NCBI GenBank assembly: GCA_946811185.2
Contig: OX328110.1
Coordinates: forward strand, 16,856,456 to 16,920,455
Direction of reading: 5' to 3'
Length of the DNA stretch: 64,000 nucleotides
Source: Hippopus hippopus
Lineage: Eukaryota; Mollusca; Bivalvia; Cardiida; Cardiidae
This document shows, piece after piece, positions 54,001 through 63,124 of the stretch (its first letter is position 1; each line of letters opens with the position of its first letter). The notes under the pieces are model-generated. The model was not told where the DNA came from. It saw nothing but the letters and a program-made list of their open reading frames with translations, and did not search any database. Both the position numbers and the translations under genes were made by a program.

Positions 54001-57000
54001 GTTCAAGAACCGACTAAATAATGAGGATGTAGACTGGAATTTTGACATACAGAAAACTGACCAATAGCGAAAGGTTTCGATCTATTTTTCGTAAAATACT
54101 AGTAATTGAAGAGGTGCATGTAAGTACTTGGCTTATCAGTGAAGCACCCCCGGAACGGCATTTGTTCCGTAAGCAAATGATAATGCTGACAACGTTTTTT
54201 TTTGTAAAATAAGCAAAAAAGTAAATGTTGCGATTTAAGTGTACCTGATCCCGTCAGAGTTGTCTCCCCTCCATTCCGGATATGAGTTCTTCGGATAGAT
54301 CTTGACTGACCGTCGACCCATGTTAGAGTGTCCCGATAATCGTCAAATGCCATGGATACGGGACGATTTGATTGTCCGATATTTATAATTCTCAGGTTAA
54401 CTTGTCGAGTATTTGTCTGGAACTGAAAGACTCGCCCATAAAGTCCGTCAAGTACTAAGGAAAAGTTTTGAGAAAGAACGTCTGAAAAGAGATAAAAGAA
54501 TAACTAATCTTGGACGTCACGCAACTGCTACTGCATTGCCAAAAAAAGCACACTCGACTGCTTCGGAAAGCGAGAAAACAGAAGTACCTCCTACATGATG
54601 AGCTTTTTCATTCTTATATAGGAATGAAAGTGCAAAGGGTGTGAAAGAATAATTAAATGTGGCTCATTTTAGGGAAGTTTTGAATTGGTAGAAAAGACCG
54701 TAGGAAAAGAGTCAAAAGAACCATGATGGTCCATTATAGCTCACCAGAGTAAACAAGAGCTGCAATTTTGAAAGGCCGATAATTAGTCTTACCTGAATAT
54801 CAAGACCTATCACCCTGTGAAGTTTAAAAAGTATAGCCTACATAGAGTGCATTATCTTTATTTCAAGGTCTTTCACATTATAAAGAGAGGATATTCGTTT
54901 TCTTTTTCGGTGAAAGAAATTTATTTCACCTTGTGAACATCATCGGTAATATTTTCACGAGTGGCTGCCTGCCAATTATGTTCACGAGATGAAATGAATT
55001 TAGATCTTTCACCGAAAAAAACAATTTTTTCTTTTTATTTCATGCTTCTAACCCCCTTTTTTTTCGGGGGGGGGGGATTTACGTCAAAATCCAGTGCCCT
55101 AGTGTTTTCGGTGATTCCCCGTGGCGTACCCCCTTCGCATAACAACGTATTACAATATTACGTAAACCGCGAGGATTGTAAGATAAATTACGTCATATTT
55201 CCATCCGGTTGAATGACACACGCTGTTTACCCAGGTAACTAGTGCGAGGGAACTACTGTTTTCGCCTTCAACTGAAGAGCTAGAAAACAAAATCGGTATT
55301 TTTCACTGGTCGTAACCATGAAATATCAAGCAATATTCCACCGTTATTTCTCGATAAACTACCGAAAAGCATTCACGAAATAAACTGTTATAACATAGTT
55401 GTATAGGATAGACAACGAATGGGTTTGTCTATATCAGGACCCGTATCCATCAACCATTCTTAAGAACATTCTTTGGCTTATTCTCCAGAATTCTCTAAAT
55501 TTGAAAGTAACATAAAATCTGATTGGCTAAACCATTTGGTTTACATGGCTCATTTTTATCTTCGCTCTTAGAAACAAAAGGTACTCACTAGAACTACAAG
55601 ACTTCCCGTCAGCACCCAGTTCGTATCCAAGGTAACAAGCACACTGGGGTACGTCGCTTGGTAAACATAAATGTTCACACCCGTTGTTATCTACCTCACA
55701 GATATCTGAAACAAATTCATAAAAAAAAATAGTTTTAACCCTTTTTACCAAACTATCCCGTGTTTTAACAACATCGAGAAAGAAAGCTTTTGAAAACATT
55801 TTTGGAAAAGGAGAAAATGCTGGTAACCAGCATTTTCCCTTTTTTCGCACAATATTTCTTTTAATCCTTTCAAAGTCTTTTTTTTTTTACAATTTGACCA
55901 ACAATCTATTTGTCCTCTGCAAATGCTTTCAATTTTGACCAGCTTAGAATTTTGTTGTTTGGTAGAGAGTTAACCAGCTGAAGGGGAATATTGTTCCACC
56001 CGTCGGGCATTTGGATAAAAATCTTGGGAAGAGATATTCCAACTAATTATACAGATGTCTCCTCAAAGACACCTTCTTTCAAGCAAATAGCGGACTTGGC
56101 TTGCTGTGTCGTAAAAGTCGAACAGTAAAAGTCTTAGCATCGTCAAGAGAAACGCTGTCTGTAAGGACCACAGTGGCAACCTTACTTTCGTGAAATTGTT
56201 GCATGTTCGGGATTAATGATTATAACCTTTTTTCATGCTCAACTAAGTTGAGCATAAAATTACAATGAATGGAAAATTATGCACAACTCAGTTGAACTTG
56301 AATTTAAGTTTTATAAGCACGAGCCCGGTGTTTATACGGTATATTGGGAAAAATATATCAGCCTTGCTCTCTGAAAAAGTGGTTTATTGCATATGCAAAA
56401 AGTATCGACCAAGGTCAGTCCAGGCAGTTCGCGCAGGCTGACCTGGGTGGAATTTTTTCGCTATGGGTCGGTTTTCCACATGTCAAAGGACCAGTCTACC
56501 TCATGATTCAGTTGGTTGTTATACAAATTAGATTTTATGGATCTATGCTTACATAATAACTGGCTTTGTAAGATGCATCACGGAGATAAACTAAATCCCC
56601 TTTTGCCAGAGCATGGCTCATACAGTGCCATACCTAGTTCGGGTTGCTGTATGGTGGAATCAACATACCTAGATCGGGTTGCTGTGTGGTGGAATCAACA
56701 TACCTAGTTCGGGTTTCTGTATGGTGGAATCAACATACCTAGTTCGGGTTGCTGTATGGTGGAATCAACATACCTAAATCGGGTTGCTGTGTGGTGGAGT
56801 CAAACACATGAACATCGTAAATAGTCTGATTCAGGGCAACGTTGTTTGTATTGACCAAAATGACGTCTGTACTTCCGTTGAAATACACATCAAAATGGCT
56901 GACACCGTCATCAAGGGTGCAGAACACTAACTTCTGTGATTAAAAGATATAGCCATGCTCTGTGTAAAGGGGGCTTAATTCATCTGCAAAAAGTATCGAT

Positions 57001-60000
57001 CCATGTCAGCCTGCGCAGTCCGCGCAGGCTGACATGGGTCGAAACTTTTTGCTCTTGGTAAATTTTTTGCATGTCAAAAAACCAGTGTACATTACGACTC
57101 AGTCGTTTGCTATACGAAATGGATTTTATTTATCTATGATTATATTTTAAACTACATCACGGAGATGCATTAAGCCTCTTTTGCCAGGGCGTGGCTCATA
57201 TTTTAATGAAGTTAAAGGTTGCTTGTCTGGGAAAATAGATTGCCATAGATAATTCTAGCATGAACGGCTTAAGCGGTGATTGAATAAAAGATAACTGTAT
57301 TTTAAATCCAATACTTTATCTACAAAACAACAGAGGGCACCAAAAGAAAGGAACATATACAGGATATTTGTTTTTCGGTGACGGATCAAAATTTATTCAT
57401 CGAGTGAACATCAAAGGTAATAGTTTCAAGAGTGGCTCAGCCACAAGTGAAAATATTACCGATGATGTTTACGAGATGAAATAAATTTCGATCGTTTACA
57501 GAAAGAAACAAATATTCTATTTATTTCATGCTTCTAACCCCTTTTTGGGGGGACTTACATCAAAACCCAGTATAGTTCTTTTCGGTAATTCCCCGTGGTG
57601 TACCCTCTCCGCATAACAACGCATTACAACGCATTATAATTAAAGTTCGAGAATTGTAGGGTAAATTACGTCATATTTTTACCTGGTTGAATGACACACG
57701 CTGTTTACCTAGGCAACTAGTGCGCGGGAACTACTGTTTCCGTCTTCAGTTGAAGAGTTAGAAAAAAATCGGTATTTTTCACTGGTCATAACCATGAAAT
57801 ATCGAACAATATTCCACCGTAATTTCTCAATAGACTACCTAAAAGCATTAAAAAAGAAGCTGTATCCCACCTTATCGACCTGCCAACCTACTGAGTCTTT
57901 TTTTTTTTTTTTTGAGCAAGAGACAAATCATTTCCCGATGAAAGTCAAGACGACAGTACCTATACTGTCGATAATGGCCGACTCTAGTTGACGACAGCCT
58001 AACACCAGAGCACCTCTAGCCACTGGTGTCCAGCTTGCATGGCTTTTAGCATGGTAATCTGAGGCCCCTGAGGGTCTCAGACGGGATGCTGATGCTATTG
58101 TGTTTCTAACTCTGATATACCTACTCATGGTGCTTCAGACATTAAGCTCGGACTATCATTTAACCCTTTTCCAAACGATAAATTTAAGAATCTTCCAAAT
58201 TAAAAATATCTGCTGACAACGAATTCAAAATTGATACTAATGAGCTTAAGTTCTCTGATATCTTCGAAATAATTGTAGGAAAAAGAGAAAATGCTGGTTG
58301 TGTGGTAAAGAATTAAAGGCTTTTATTATGATAAATCCAGGATGCATAAATTAGGCAGCACGCCAGTGCTGCTTTATACGATCTGCAATATGACAATTCC
58401 ACGACGACTCACAGTAAGTTAGAAGTACTATTCTAAGGTCAGTTTAGGGTCACAGTGTAGGACCGGAAGTATGCATTGTATGTAACTTGACATTCTGTAC
58501 AGTGACGATATGTCACGTGGTGTTAAAAATTATGTTCACACGGTAAGTCAAGCTTGTGCCTTTTCATCAATTTTGATAGCTATTGTAAATAGTCATATCC
58601 AATAACTTACTTGTTACGTCGTATGTATAGACCATATCAGGAACGCGTACGTGCGCTGTGAACCTTCGTGAGAGCAATGCTCATTTGACCGTGATAAAAA
58701 TACAGATTATTTTGTCCCAAAACAATTTGCCATTTTTATCCGATTACTCCGCGTTAAAACACGTTTTAACGGAAAATGAATAAGCAGTTTCTTTATTCAT
58801 ACTTTTTTTTAAAACATGTCAAAGTTTGGTAACGAAGTCGACTGCAATATCCGTTTTCCTTCGTTTGAGATGGTATGTTGAGAAAAAAAATTGTACGGTC
58901 ACTTGTAAGCGATTAATAGATCTCAGGTGGCTGTACAACAGAAAATTTCTCCACGTGCCATTTTAAACGAAGGATAACGAAGATTGAAGTTGACTTTGTA
59001 ATTGAAACTTGGCATGTTTTCACAAAAAAATATGAATAAAAAAAACTGCTTATACGTACATTTTCCGTCGAGAAAACTGGTTTTTAATGTTGAGTAATCA
59101 AATAAACACGGCATCGTTTTGGCACAAAGTCATCTGTATTTGTAGGTCAACTAATCAAGGCATCAACCGATCTAGGCATCCCTATTGCTATAAGAAAGGT
59201 TCACAGCGCACATACGTGTTCCTGATATGGTCTATACATAACAAAATAAATGGATATGAATATTTTATAATAACTATCAAAATAAATGAGAAAAAACCTG
59301 CTTGACTTATCGTGTGAACACAATTTTTAAACCTAAGTGACAGACCGTCACTGTACAGAATCCCAAGTCACATACAATGCAACAGTCACAAGTCCAACAG
59401 TAATCTATGTTATGGGCTTGGTCCATAAGCCAATTTCATTTGTTCCAACCAGTATTGCCATCCCAAGAGATTCTAAGGCAATAATCTAAGGCAAGCATCC
59501 TTTTAATCCTTTACCACACGATCCCGAGTTTTAAAAAACTGATGAAGAAAGAAACCTTTATTGAAAACATTGTGGGTAACCAGCATTTTCTTCTTTTCCC
59601 ACAATGTTTTCTACTCTATCAAAGACAAATTTCATCACTTGAGCCTGATTAAAATTGTCGTGTGCAAATGTTTTCAATTTGGGCACATCTACATTTTGGT
59701 TGTGTGGTTAAGTGTTAAGGTCGCATTGAGAGCAATCAGTGGTGGTCAAGGTGGTAAACCAATACACACTACTACTGTTAAGAAGTTAGGATTATACCAA
59801 CTACTCTAATTACCTTATATACTGCGATTCCATGTCGAGTGGCTGTATCCGGGAAAGTATTCACGTTCTGAACTCCGGTACCGTCCGGCCGAATTATTCC
59901 GTAATATCTATCATCGTTCCATAACAACCTGGGAATGATATAATAACTCTTTTAACACATAGCCTGCGCATGACAACCACAAAATACGTCCGCGGTTGCA

Positions 60001-62613
60001 AAAAGTGAAACAAAGTTTACAACAGAGAGACTATGAATCCTGGGTCTGCTCGCTGGCGTTATACCTGCTAGATCTAACTTAATTGCCTGATTGGTTTTGA
60101 CTTAATTGTTCTGGTTTGTTGACAAAGATCCTTTCCTTTTTTACAATTGTAAGGTCCTTTTTTTCTTAATCTGGAAACTGACACAAAGCTTTAACTGGTT
60201 CACGAGGCTGGTATGTTGTTCATGCCTAGACTGATACCGGGTAACTAATACATAGCTTGATGAATAAACGTATTTTCTTTATACACCCTTTTAAATGCTG
60301 ACCAACTGCTCTTGTATCACAAACTATGTAGCATATACAGCTTTTCAGTTATTTATGATGTTGATGTGCTACAGTGCAGGTTTGGCCAAACAGTTATAAA
60401 CTATGGTGTTTGCGAGACCAGTGGATATTGTGTTACCGTCTTTTTGCCCGACTTTCTAGTGTTTGCTTGGTCTATCGTTTTTTTCATGTCCCACATGTTT
60501 TCATAGCTTACCTATTGTTTCTTCTGTCGTACTCGATGTCTGTTGGGCTACTCAGAGCACTGGTAATGATGTTTCGTACGCTGTTATCTCCCCTTTTCCA
60601 GACGTACAGTTTATATGAGGAACTTTCTTGAGCTATCCAGTACACGTGACTAAAAATTGAAAAAAAAAAAATTGATAATTAAGCAATTTTAAAGTGGTTA
60701 ACAAATTTACTTTTTGTGAATGCTGTAAATCAAGATCAAACATGTAGCTTTACATGAAGTTAGTATGTGTGTTCTTCGGAAAGGCCTATGCATTAAACCC
60801 CTTTTTCACAGAGCATGGCTAAATTATCATATTTAAGCCAAGCCATATGAAAAGGGGGCTGAATGCATTTGCAAAAAGTATCAACTTAGGTCACCTTGCG
60901 CAGTCCGCTCATGCTGACCTGGGCCGAAACTTTTCGCTTTTGGTCAGTTTTTTTCTGTATGTCAAGGGACCAGTGGACCTCAAGATTCAGTCGATTGTTA
61001 GAGAAAATGGATATTATGTATCCACAATTATATAATGACTTGCTTAGTGTCATGGATCACGGAGATGCATTTAGCCCCCTTTTTTGCCAGAGCATGGCTT
61101 AGGCCTATTTGTTTATACGTAATAGTTACTCTCATTGTTACTATGTATTTTTCATGTATAGTTCACCGGTTAATCCTATTAGACCTGGAAATTCAAACTG
61201 TAAAGGTCGCTTTCCGTTATCACTTTCAATGTATCTTGACCCTTAGATTGCAAAGCGCGACTCAATGATCTTTTGCGGACAGTGTAGATCAAGATCAGAC
61301 TGCACAGAACGTGCAGTCTGATCTTGGATCTACACTGTCCGATAAGGTGACCTTTTCCCCCGACAAATAACTGTGAAATAGCAACATTTGGATTATTGTT
61401 ATCGGCTGGAAAGTTTCAGTTAACCCTTAGGCTGCTGAGCGCGACTCACTGACCTTTTGCGGACAGTGTAGATCAAGATCAGACTGCACAGAACGTGTAG
61501 TCTATCTTGGATCTACATTGTCCGACAAGGAAATATTAATTCTCAAAGCATAACTTTGAAATAGCAAAACTTGGGTTTTTACCATTGAATTGAAAATTTG
61601 ATTTTAGTTATTTAGCAGGATAAGGGTTAATTTATCTAGCAGGTTAAGGTCTCAAGGTTTCTCTCCTGGTGAACCTGCTTCAATAGCAGGAGTTGTGTGA
61701 TGAAGTGTACATTCAGTGTTCTTCCCTGAACGGGAGCGTTAAAGATGCTTGGAAATCCATCAGATGTGTGCTTGTTGGAGGTAAGATCATCAATCAAGAC
61801 CGCAGTACTCGACTGCGTTTGAAAGACGCATCGACCCCGGTGCTTATTTCAGATTCCAGGCGATTTTCATTTGCAATGGAATTGAGACATAAATGTGCCT
61901 GTCTTGGCACTGGTTAATATTGATATTATCATGGGCCAATGGTAGGTGGACTTACGTTTTAGTATCTTTTTTTGCAGGCTCTGGAATGTTTGTATATTGA
62001 CAGCGCGTATGAATAGATTTGGTTAATTTGCATGTTTGTTCAATAGCATATTATTGACCTATTCAATAAACAAAGTATTCAATGGGTTTTGATTATATTC
62101 CTATCAGTGAATTACTGGGATTTCACAGTGAATAATACCACAAGTGACGATAAATATGGTATCATCACTAGTGACGATATAGTTTTAGAATGTTCGCCGG
62201 GACTACTTTTTTTCCTATATTGCTGATAAAAATGGTGACTTAGGAATATAATAAATAGGATAATCAACCGGTTGTGTTTGATATTAAAATCTGTAACTCG
62301 AATGGGGTTTGATGCGATTAAAAAACACGTCCTTCGGACTCATTTTTTCAACCGCATCACACCCCATTCTAGTGACTGATTTTTAATATACCAGTTGATT
62401 ATCCTCTATACAATACCAACGCGCCTTAGGCCATGGTACGAAAGAGAAATGTTTACTTGTTGTGCGGGTCTACGGCTATTGATGTTATTGTCCCGGGAGT
62501 GTCAGGAGAAAGACTGGGTGGCACAGCGGGGTCTGTAGTAGTTTTAAATAGGACTGTGTCCTGACCACTCTCCGACCAAAACAACTCTTCGGTTTTCCAG
62601 TCGTAGTCAAGAT
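46515..62613 (-). CDS. LDL-receptor-related single-pass receptor (YWTD/EGF), 3' part, thirteen exons
   Basis: Exons 62457-62613, 60512-60649, 59814-59928, 56774-56933, 55589-55705, 54245-54454, 53041-53209, 52387-52526, 51905-52058, 51351-51469, 50242-50374, 48167-48280 and 46515-47034 join in phase into 2246 bp, the last 748 residues. Order: end of a YWTD beta-propeller (1-190); an EGF module with six cysteines (C193, C200, C204, C212, C214, C227); a second propeller (about 230-490); a short S/T linker; a membrane helix (about 508-532); and a 216-residue cytoplasmic tail. This is the layout of LDL-receptor relatives, which bind and internalise ligands or act as co-receptors. No EGF or LDL-A module lies between propeller 2 and the membrane, so I do not assign it to LRP4, LRP5/6 or another named member. 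The 5' part lies beyond the right edge. Confidence 0.92.
47288..47605 (-). mobile_element. SINE-1 in the last receptor intron
   Basis: The reverse head has TTGCTCAGTCGGTAGCGTGC and GTGGGTTCGATCCC. The body ends at ATACAACCAATCAATC (- strand). TTTAAAG flanks both sides. Confidence 0.85.
47668..47852 (-). repeat. Family A, reverse, internally deleted
   Basis: GAGCCACGCTCTGAAAAAGG start, perfect AGGTCAGCCTGCGCGG hairpin, CAAGGCATGGCTGG end. Confidence 0.8.
47932..48145. mobile_element. Family G element, 214 bp, TTAA on both sides, in a receptor intron
   Basis: TTAA at 47928-47931 and 48146-48149. Ends GGTCTACGGCCCCTAAC and GTTAGGGGCCGTGGACC. Its core (ATCGACGTTTTCGTAAAGGC, CGGCCAATCTCGGCAGCTTC) is present twice in tandem, unlike the copy at 17990-18148. 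Confidence 0.87.
48167..48280 (-). CDS. Receptor exon: cytoplasmic tail, first part
   Basis: Acceptor TTTTTTTTCCAG, donor GTCAGT. Encodes KASRRQSTLPAVTSASMQNR and DYDYFGSPSPDPPPR. A family A copy starts about 30 bp upstream, and the family G element ends about 18 bp past the donor. Confidence 0.9.
48311..48566 (+). repeat. Family A foldback
   Basis: AGTCATGCTCTGTGAAAAGG start, hairpin with CATGTCAGCCTGCGCAATCC, and CCAGAGCATGTCTCAT end. Confidence 0.83.
48653..49010 (+). repeat. Family B left half joined to a family K fragment
   Basis: B starts TTAACTCTTTACCGCACAAC and breaks off after AATGTTGG. K landmarks follow (CTACCAGCGACTAACATTTG, GACTGTCATCTTCACAATAA). Confidence 0.7.
49187..49415 (+). 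repeat. Family B hairpin, near-consensus
   Basis: TTAACTCTTTACCAAACGAC start, perfect apex GCTGGTTACCAGC with 17-bp arms, and TTGTTTGGTAAAAGGTTAA end. Confidence 0.88.
49425..50182 (-). repeat. Family C element with its left part tandemly repeated and a SINE-2 inside
   Basis: The unit with ACCCTCATCCAGCTAAATA and AAACTTTCAAGCC occurs three times (about 49438, 49550 and 49975), linked by TTCATTTYATCTCGTGGCTAG. The last unit continues into a full C hairpin (GGACAGTGTAGATCC) and ends CCTAAGGGTTAA. Confidence 0.8.
49623..49920 (-). mobile_element. SINE-2, complete, 12-bp target duplication
   Basis: Reverse orientation: head CATAGCTCAGTTGGTAGAGC and GTGGGTTCGATTCCC, body GGATGAGACGTTAAACC and AAAGAACCAGGCG, tail TCAATCAAT. 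TTTTCATTTCAT flanks it at 49611-49622 and 49921-49932. Confidence 0.9.
50242..50374 (-). CDS. Receptor exon: linker and transmembrane helix
   Basis: Donor GTAAGT. The acceptor consistent with phase is CCCTTACCAG at 50375-50384; a nearer-upstream TCTAG would break the frame. Encodes ATTPSLSSQSS, the helix IVPIAAGAGGGLLLILIIVV and the stop-transfer VRRKNGR. A family A element begins 27 bp upstream and replaces the usual polypyrimidine region. Confidence 0.88.
50401..50617 (-). repeat. Family A, reverse, hairpin deleted
   Basis: GAACCATGCTCTGGCAAAAG start, CCTTGTCAGCCTGCGTGG, then a jump to GTTGCATTAAGC and CAGAGCATGGCTAAG. Confidence 0.78.
50835..50995 (-). mobile_element. SINE remnant, tRNA-like
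   Basis: On the - strand TGTGGCCCAGTGGTGTAGAC, CGACAAGGCACTGTAGAC and CAGCCTTGTACTGATGAC resemble a SINE head and body. The cysteine-rich frame here is not an EGF module. Confidence 0.5.
51059..51200. repeat. GA dinucleotide microsatellite, duplicated
   Basis: A pure GA run at 51061-51090 and a degenerate GAGAGACAGA block at 51126-51190, both preceded by TACACAATCTATGAGAG. Confidence 0.9.
51351..51469 (-). CDS. Receptor exon: end of propeller 2
   Basis: Acceptor CATCTATTTCCAG, donor GTATTG. Encodes RIFVIDKRTGQEVSTVLETP and LLGAIHSIYVSRS, the closing blade. Unlike most LDL-receptor relatives no EGF exon follows. Confidence 0.9.
51510..51690 (-). mobile_element. SINE-1 fragment
   Basis: ATCAATGCTTTCCTTGAG, AAGCCACTGGCTGCTTTC and CGAAACAATGAACAGGGG match the SINE-1 body; the head is absent. 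Confidence 0.65.
51905..52058 (-). CDS. Receptor exon: propeller 2 blade
   Basis: Acceptor GCTTTTGACAG, donor GTAGTC (weak). Encodes GQFIYWCDSAKDKIERVDGN and NPVALDVVGNNLYYIPEDR. Confidence 0.91.
52387..52526 (-). CDS. Receptor exon: propeller 2 blade
   Basis: Acceptor AGTATATTTCAG, donor GTAAAA. Encodes VVWIEAGNEPRIMRADLNRS and IAAPEVVKFDPED, a canonical blade. Confidence 0.92.
52791..53013 (-). repeat. Family B hairpin, reverse
   Basis: TCTTACCAAACTATCCCGAG start, apex CTGGTGACCAGC, and GTCGTTTGGTAAAGAGTTAA end. Confidence 0.82.
53041..53209 (-). CDS. Receptor exon: propeller 2 blade
   Basis: Acceptor ATATTTGTAG, donor GTAAGT. Encodes DFLETSVIATDVLTGNVYVT then TIYVIDTNGQRRTFLAD. The intron side of the acceptor and the exon's first 30-40 bases are repeated about six times upstream (53210-53605). 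A family B hairpin lies about 27 bp past the donor. Confidence 0.92.
53180..53605. repeat. Tandem array built from a receptor exon's acceptor region
   Basis: About seven degenerate units of 55-70 bp, each with ACCGAGGTYTGGAGGAAATC, then TACAA and TATAAAT..CGGT. The leftmost unit is the exon 53041-53209 5' end plus its acceptor; the others lie in the intron. Confidence 0.88.
53906..54082 (-). repeat. Family A, reverse, truncated
   Basis: GAGCCATGCTCTGGCAAAAT start, AACCGACTAAATAATGAGG and AATAGCGAAAGGTTTCG; the hairpin is missing. Confidence 0.75.
54245..54454 (-). CDS. Receptor exon: start of propeller 2
   Basis: Acceptor TTTTCCTTAG, donor GTACAC. Encodes GLYGRVFQFQTNTRQVNLRI and RPVSMAFDDYRDTLTWVDGQ, the opening strand and first YWTD-type blade of the second propeller. 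Confidence 0.92.
54880..55385 (+). repeat. Family E repeat
   Basis: The palindrome with TTTTTCGGTGAAAG and CTTTCACCGAAAAA comes first, then CCGTGGCGTACCCCC, AAATTACGTCATATTTCC and GTATTTTTCACTGGTCG. A G-rich run is at 55063-55077. Confidence 0.85.
55438..55545. repeat. Family D, left half
   Basis: ACCCGTATCCATCAACC to AATCTGATTGGCTAAACC; cut at the centre. Confidence 0.8.
55589..55705 (-). CDS. Receptor exon: EGF-like module
   Basis: Acceptor TTTGTTTCAG, donor GTGAGT. Encodes one EGF module, CEVDNNGCEHLC then CACYLGYELGADGKSC, phase 1-1. A family B hairpin ends about 25-30 bp upstream. Confidence 0.94.
55736..55972 (-). repeat. Family B hairpin, reverse
   Basis: TTAACCCTTTTTACCAAAC start, apex GCTGGTAACCAGC, and GTTGTTTGGTAGAGAGTTAA end. 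Confidence 0.85.
56359..56621 (+). repeat. Family A foldback
   Basis: CAGCCTTGCTCTCTGAAAAA start, AAGGTCAGTCCAGGCAG hairpin, and GCCAGAGCATGGCTCATA end, directly before the 35-bp tandem repeat. Confidence 0.82.
56629..56803. repeat. Five 35-bp tandem units carrying a splice donor
   Basis: Units start at 56629, 56664, 56699, 56734 and 56769, each CATACCTAGTTCGGGTTGCT plus a TGGTGGAATCAA part, with one to three differences. On the - strand every unit holds TAG|GTATG. The fifth overlaps the end of receptor exon 56774-56933. Confidence 0.93.
56774..56933 (-). CDS. Receptor exon: last blade of propeller 1
   Basis: Acceptor TTTTAATCACAG, donor GTATGT. Encodes KLVFCTLDDGVSHFDVYFNG and IYDVHVFDSTTQQPDLG; the final DVHVF..QQP matches the closing strand before an EGF module in LDL receptors. 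The last 30 bases of the exon and the donor are unit 5 of a 35-bp tandem repeat. A family A element lies about 17 bp upstream of the acceptor. Confidence 0.92.
56951..57199 (+). repeat. Family A foldback next to a receptor exon
   Basis: AGCCATGCTCTGTGTAAAGG start, perfect ATGTCAGCCTGCGCAG hairpin, and GCCAGGGCGTGGCTCATA end. Confidence 0.85.
57350..57850 (+). repeat. Family E repeat
   Basis: Same order as at 54880: palindrome (TTTTTCGGTGACGGATC), CCCCGTGGTGTACCC, AAATTACGTCATATTT and GTATTTTTCACTGGTC. Confidence 0.85.
58160..58315 (+). repeat. Family B, left half
   Basis: TTAACCCTTTTCCAAACG start, AAAGAGAAAATGCTGG, then a jump to TTGTGTGGTAAAGAATTAA; the right apex arm is deleted. Confidence 0.7.
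58425..59395. repeat. Long foldback of about 970 bp in a receptor intron
   Basis: The left arm has CATTCTGTACAGTGACG, TGTTCACACGGTAAGTCAAG, ATAGACCATATCAGGAACGC and GTGCGCTGTGAACC. The right arm carries the complements in reverse order at 59195-59385. The inner parts also pair (GGAAAATGAATAAGCAG with CTGCTTATACGTACATTTTC). Confidence 0.87.
59507..59718 (-). repeat. Family B, reverse, left arm shortened
   Basis: CCTTTACCACACGATCCCG start, GGGTAACCAGCATTTTC, and GTGTGGTTAAGTGTTAA end. Confidence 0.72.
59814..59928 (-). CDS. Receptor exon: propeller 1 blade
   Basis: Acceptor TCATTCCCAG, donor GTAATT. Encodes LLWNDDRYYGIIRPDGTGVQ and RHGIAVYK and ends on a codon boundary. Confidence 0.9.
59929..60511. 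other. Receptor intron, nothing recognised
   Basis: No repeat or exon seen; T-rich toward the left end. Confidence 0.4.
60512..60649 (-). CDS. Receptor exon: propeller 1 blade
   Basis: Acceptor CAATTTTTAG, donor GTAAGC. Encodes HVYWIAQESSSYKLYVWKRG followed by LSSPTDIEYDRRNN, a YWTD-type blade (VYW plus LxxPxxIxxD). Confidence 0.92.
60785..61102 (+). repeat. Family A end fragment followed by a full family A copy
   Basis: 60785-60828 is the hairpin-side end (GCATTAAACCCC to GAGCATGGCTAAA). 60835-61102 is a full copy with a weakened hairpin (TCACCTTGCGCAG). Confidence 0.78.
61238..61632 (+). repeat. Two family C elements in series
   Basis: The first (about 61240-61422) has an intact hairpin. 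TTAA at 61421-61424 opens the second (CCCTTAGGCTGCTGAGC), which ends TTTAGCAGGATAAGGGTTAA at 61630. The second hairpin has lost a few bases (GTGTAGTCTATC). Confidence 0.85.
61633..62084. other. Receptor intron, nothing recognised
   Basis: No repeat or exon assigned. Confidence 0.4.
62085..62420. repeat. Family H repeat, inverted relative to the copy at 22110
   Basis: TGAATTACTGGGATTTCAC, ATCACTAGTGACGATATAG and the palindrome with TGGGGTTTGATGCG and CGCATCACACCCCA. Confidence 0.82.
62457..62613 (-). CDS. Receptor exon: propeller 1 blade
   Basis: First exon visible. Acceptor ACCTTTTCAG, donor GTAAAC. Encodes LDYDWKTEELFWSESGQDT and ends TSIAVDPHN, a typical YWTD-repeat pattern. Its first two bases complete a codon from an exon outside the window. 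A family H repeat begins about 37 bp past the donor. Confidence 0.9.
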
Positions 62614-62667
62614 CTGAAAAGGTGTTTACATGTACGATTAATGTTTCTTTATCTTGGTCCGTATTAA

Positions 62668-62880
62668 CCCTTAAAGCCCTGGAACCAACTTTAGTTGCTT
62701 TTGCAGCCAGTGCAGATCAAGATCAGACTGCACAGAACGTGCAGTCTGATCTTTGATCTACACTGTCTGCTACTATGTTACATATTCTAACGGAAACAAC
62801 CTTGAAATAACACTATTTCGGTCTGTTTTTTCCAATTTAAAAAGGTCCAGATCATTAATTCAGCGTATTAAGTGTTAACC
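62668..62880 (+). repeat. Family C variant
   Basis: TTAACCCTTAAAGCCCTGG start, hairpin with TCAGACTGCACAGAACG, and CGTATTAAGTGTTAA end. The termini differ from the usual CTTAGGCTGC. Confidence 0.78.
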
Positions 62881-63120
62881 AACCGTTCTAAATAACATTT
62901 TTGGTCTTATTCTCAAGCTATAATTTTCTGAATTTGTCAGTAATACAACTTCTGATTGGCAAGACCAAATTGTTCAGCCAATAAGAAATTGTGTAACTTT
63001 CTAAAATGAGAATTCGGCTAAGAATGACCTTAAGAATGGTCGGTGTATACGGACCAAGGTATTTGTGTTACTCTCTAAAACAGAATTGGACGCAGAATGT
63101 CCTAAGGTCGGTGAATACGG
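62877..63120. repeat. Family D palindrome plus an extra D end
   Basis: The main copy ends GGTCGGTGTATACGGACC at about 63058. A second D right end (TAAGGTCGGTGAATACGGACC) follows to 63122. Confidence 0.75.
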
Positions 63121-63124
63121 ACCT

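Noticed and set aside
56629..56803. CRISPR-like array of regularly spaced repeats
   Set aside because: The 35-bp units are directly contiguous with no spacers, and the setting is a eukaryotic exon-intron boundary.
61693..61917. 74-residue open frame in a receptor intron
   Set aside because: Wrong strand for the receptor, no domain recognised, no splice or polyadenylation context seen.
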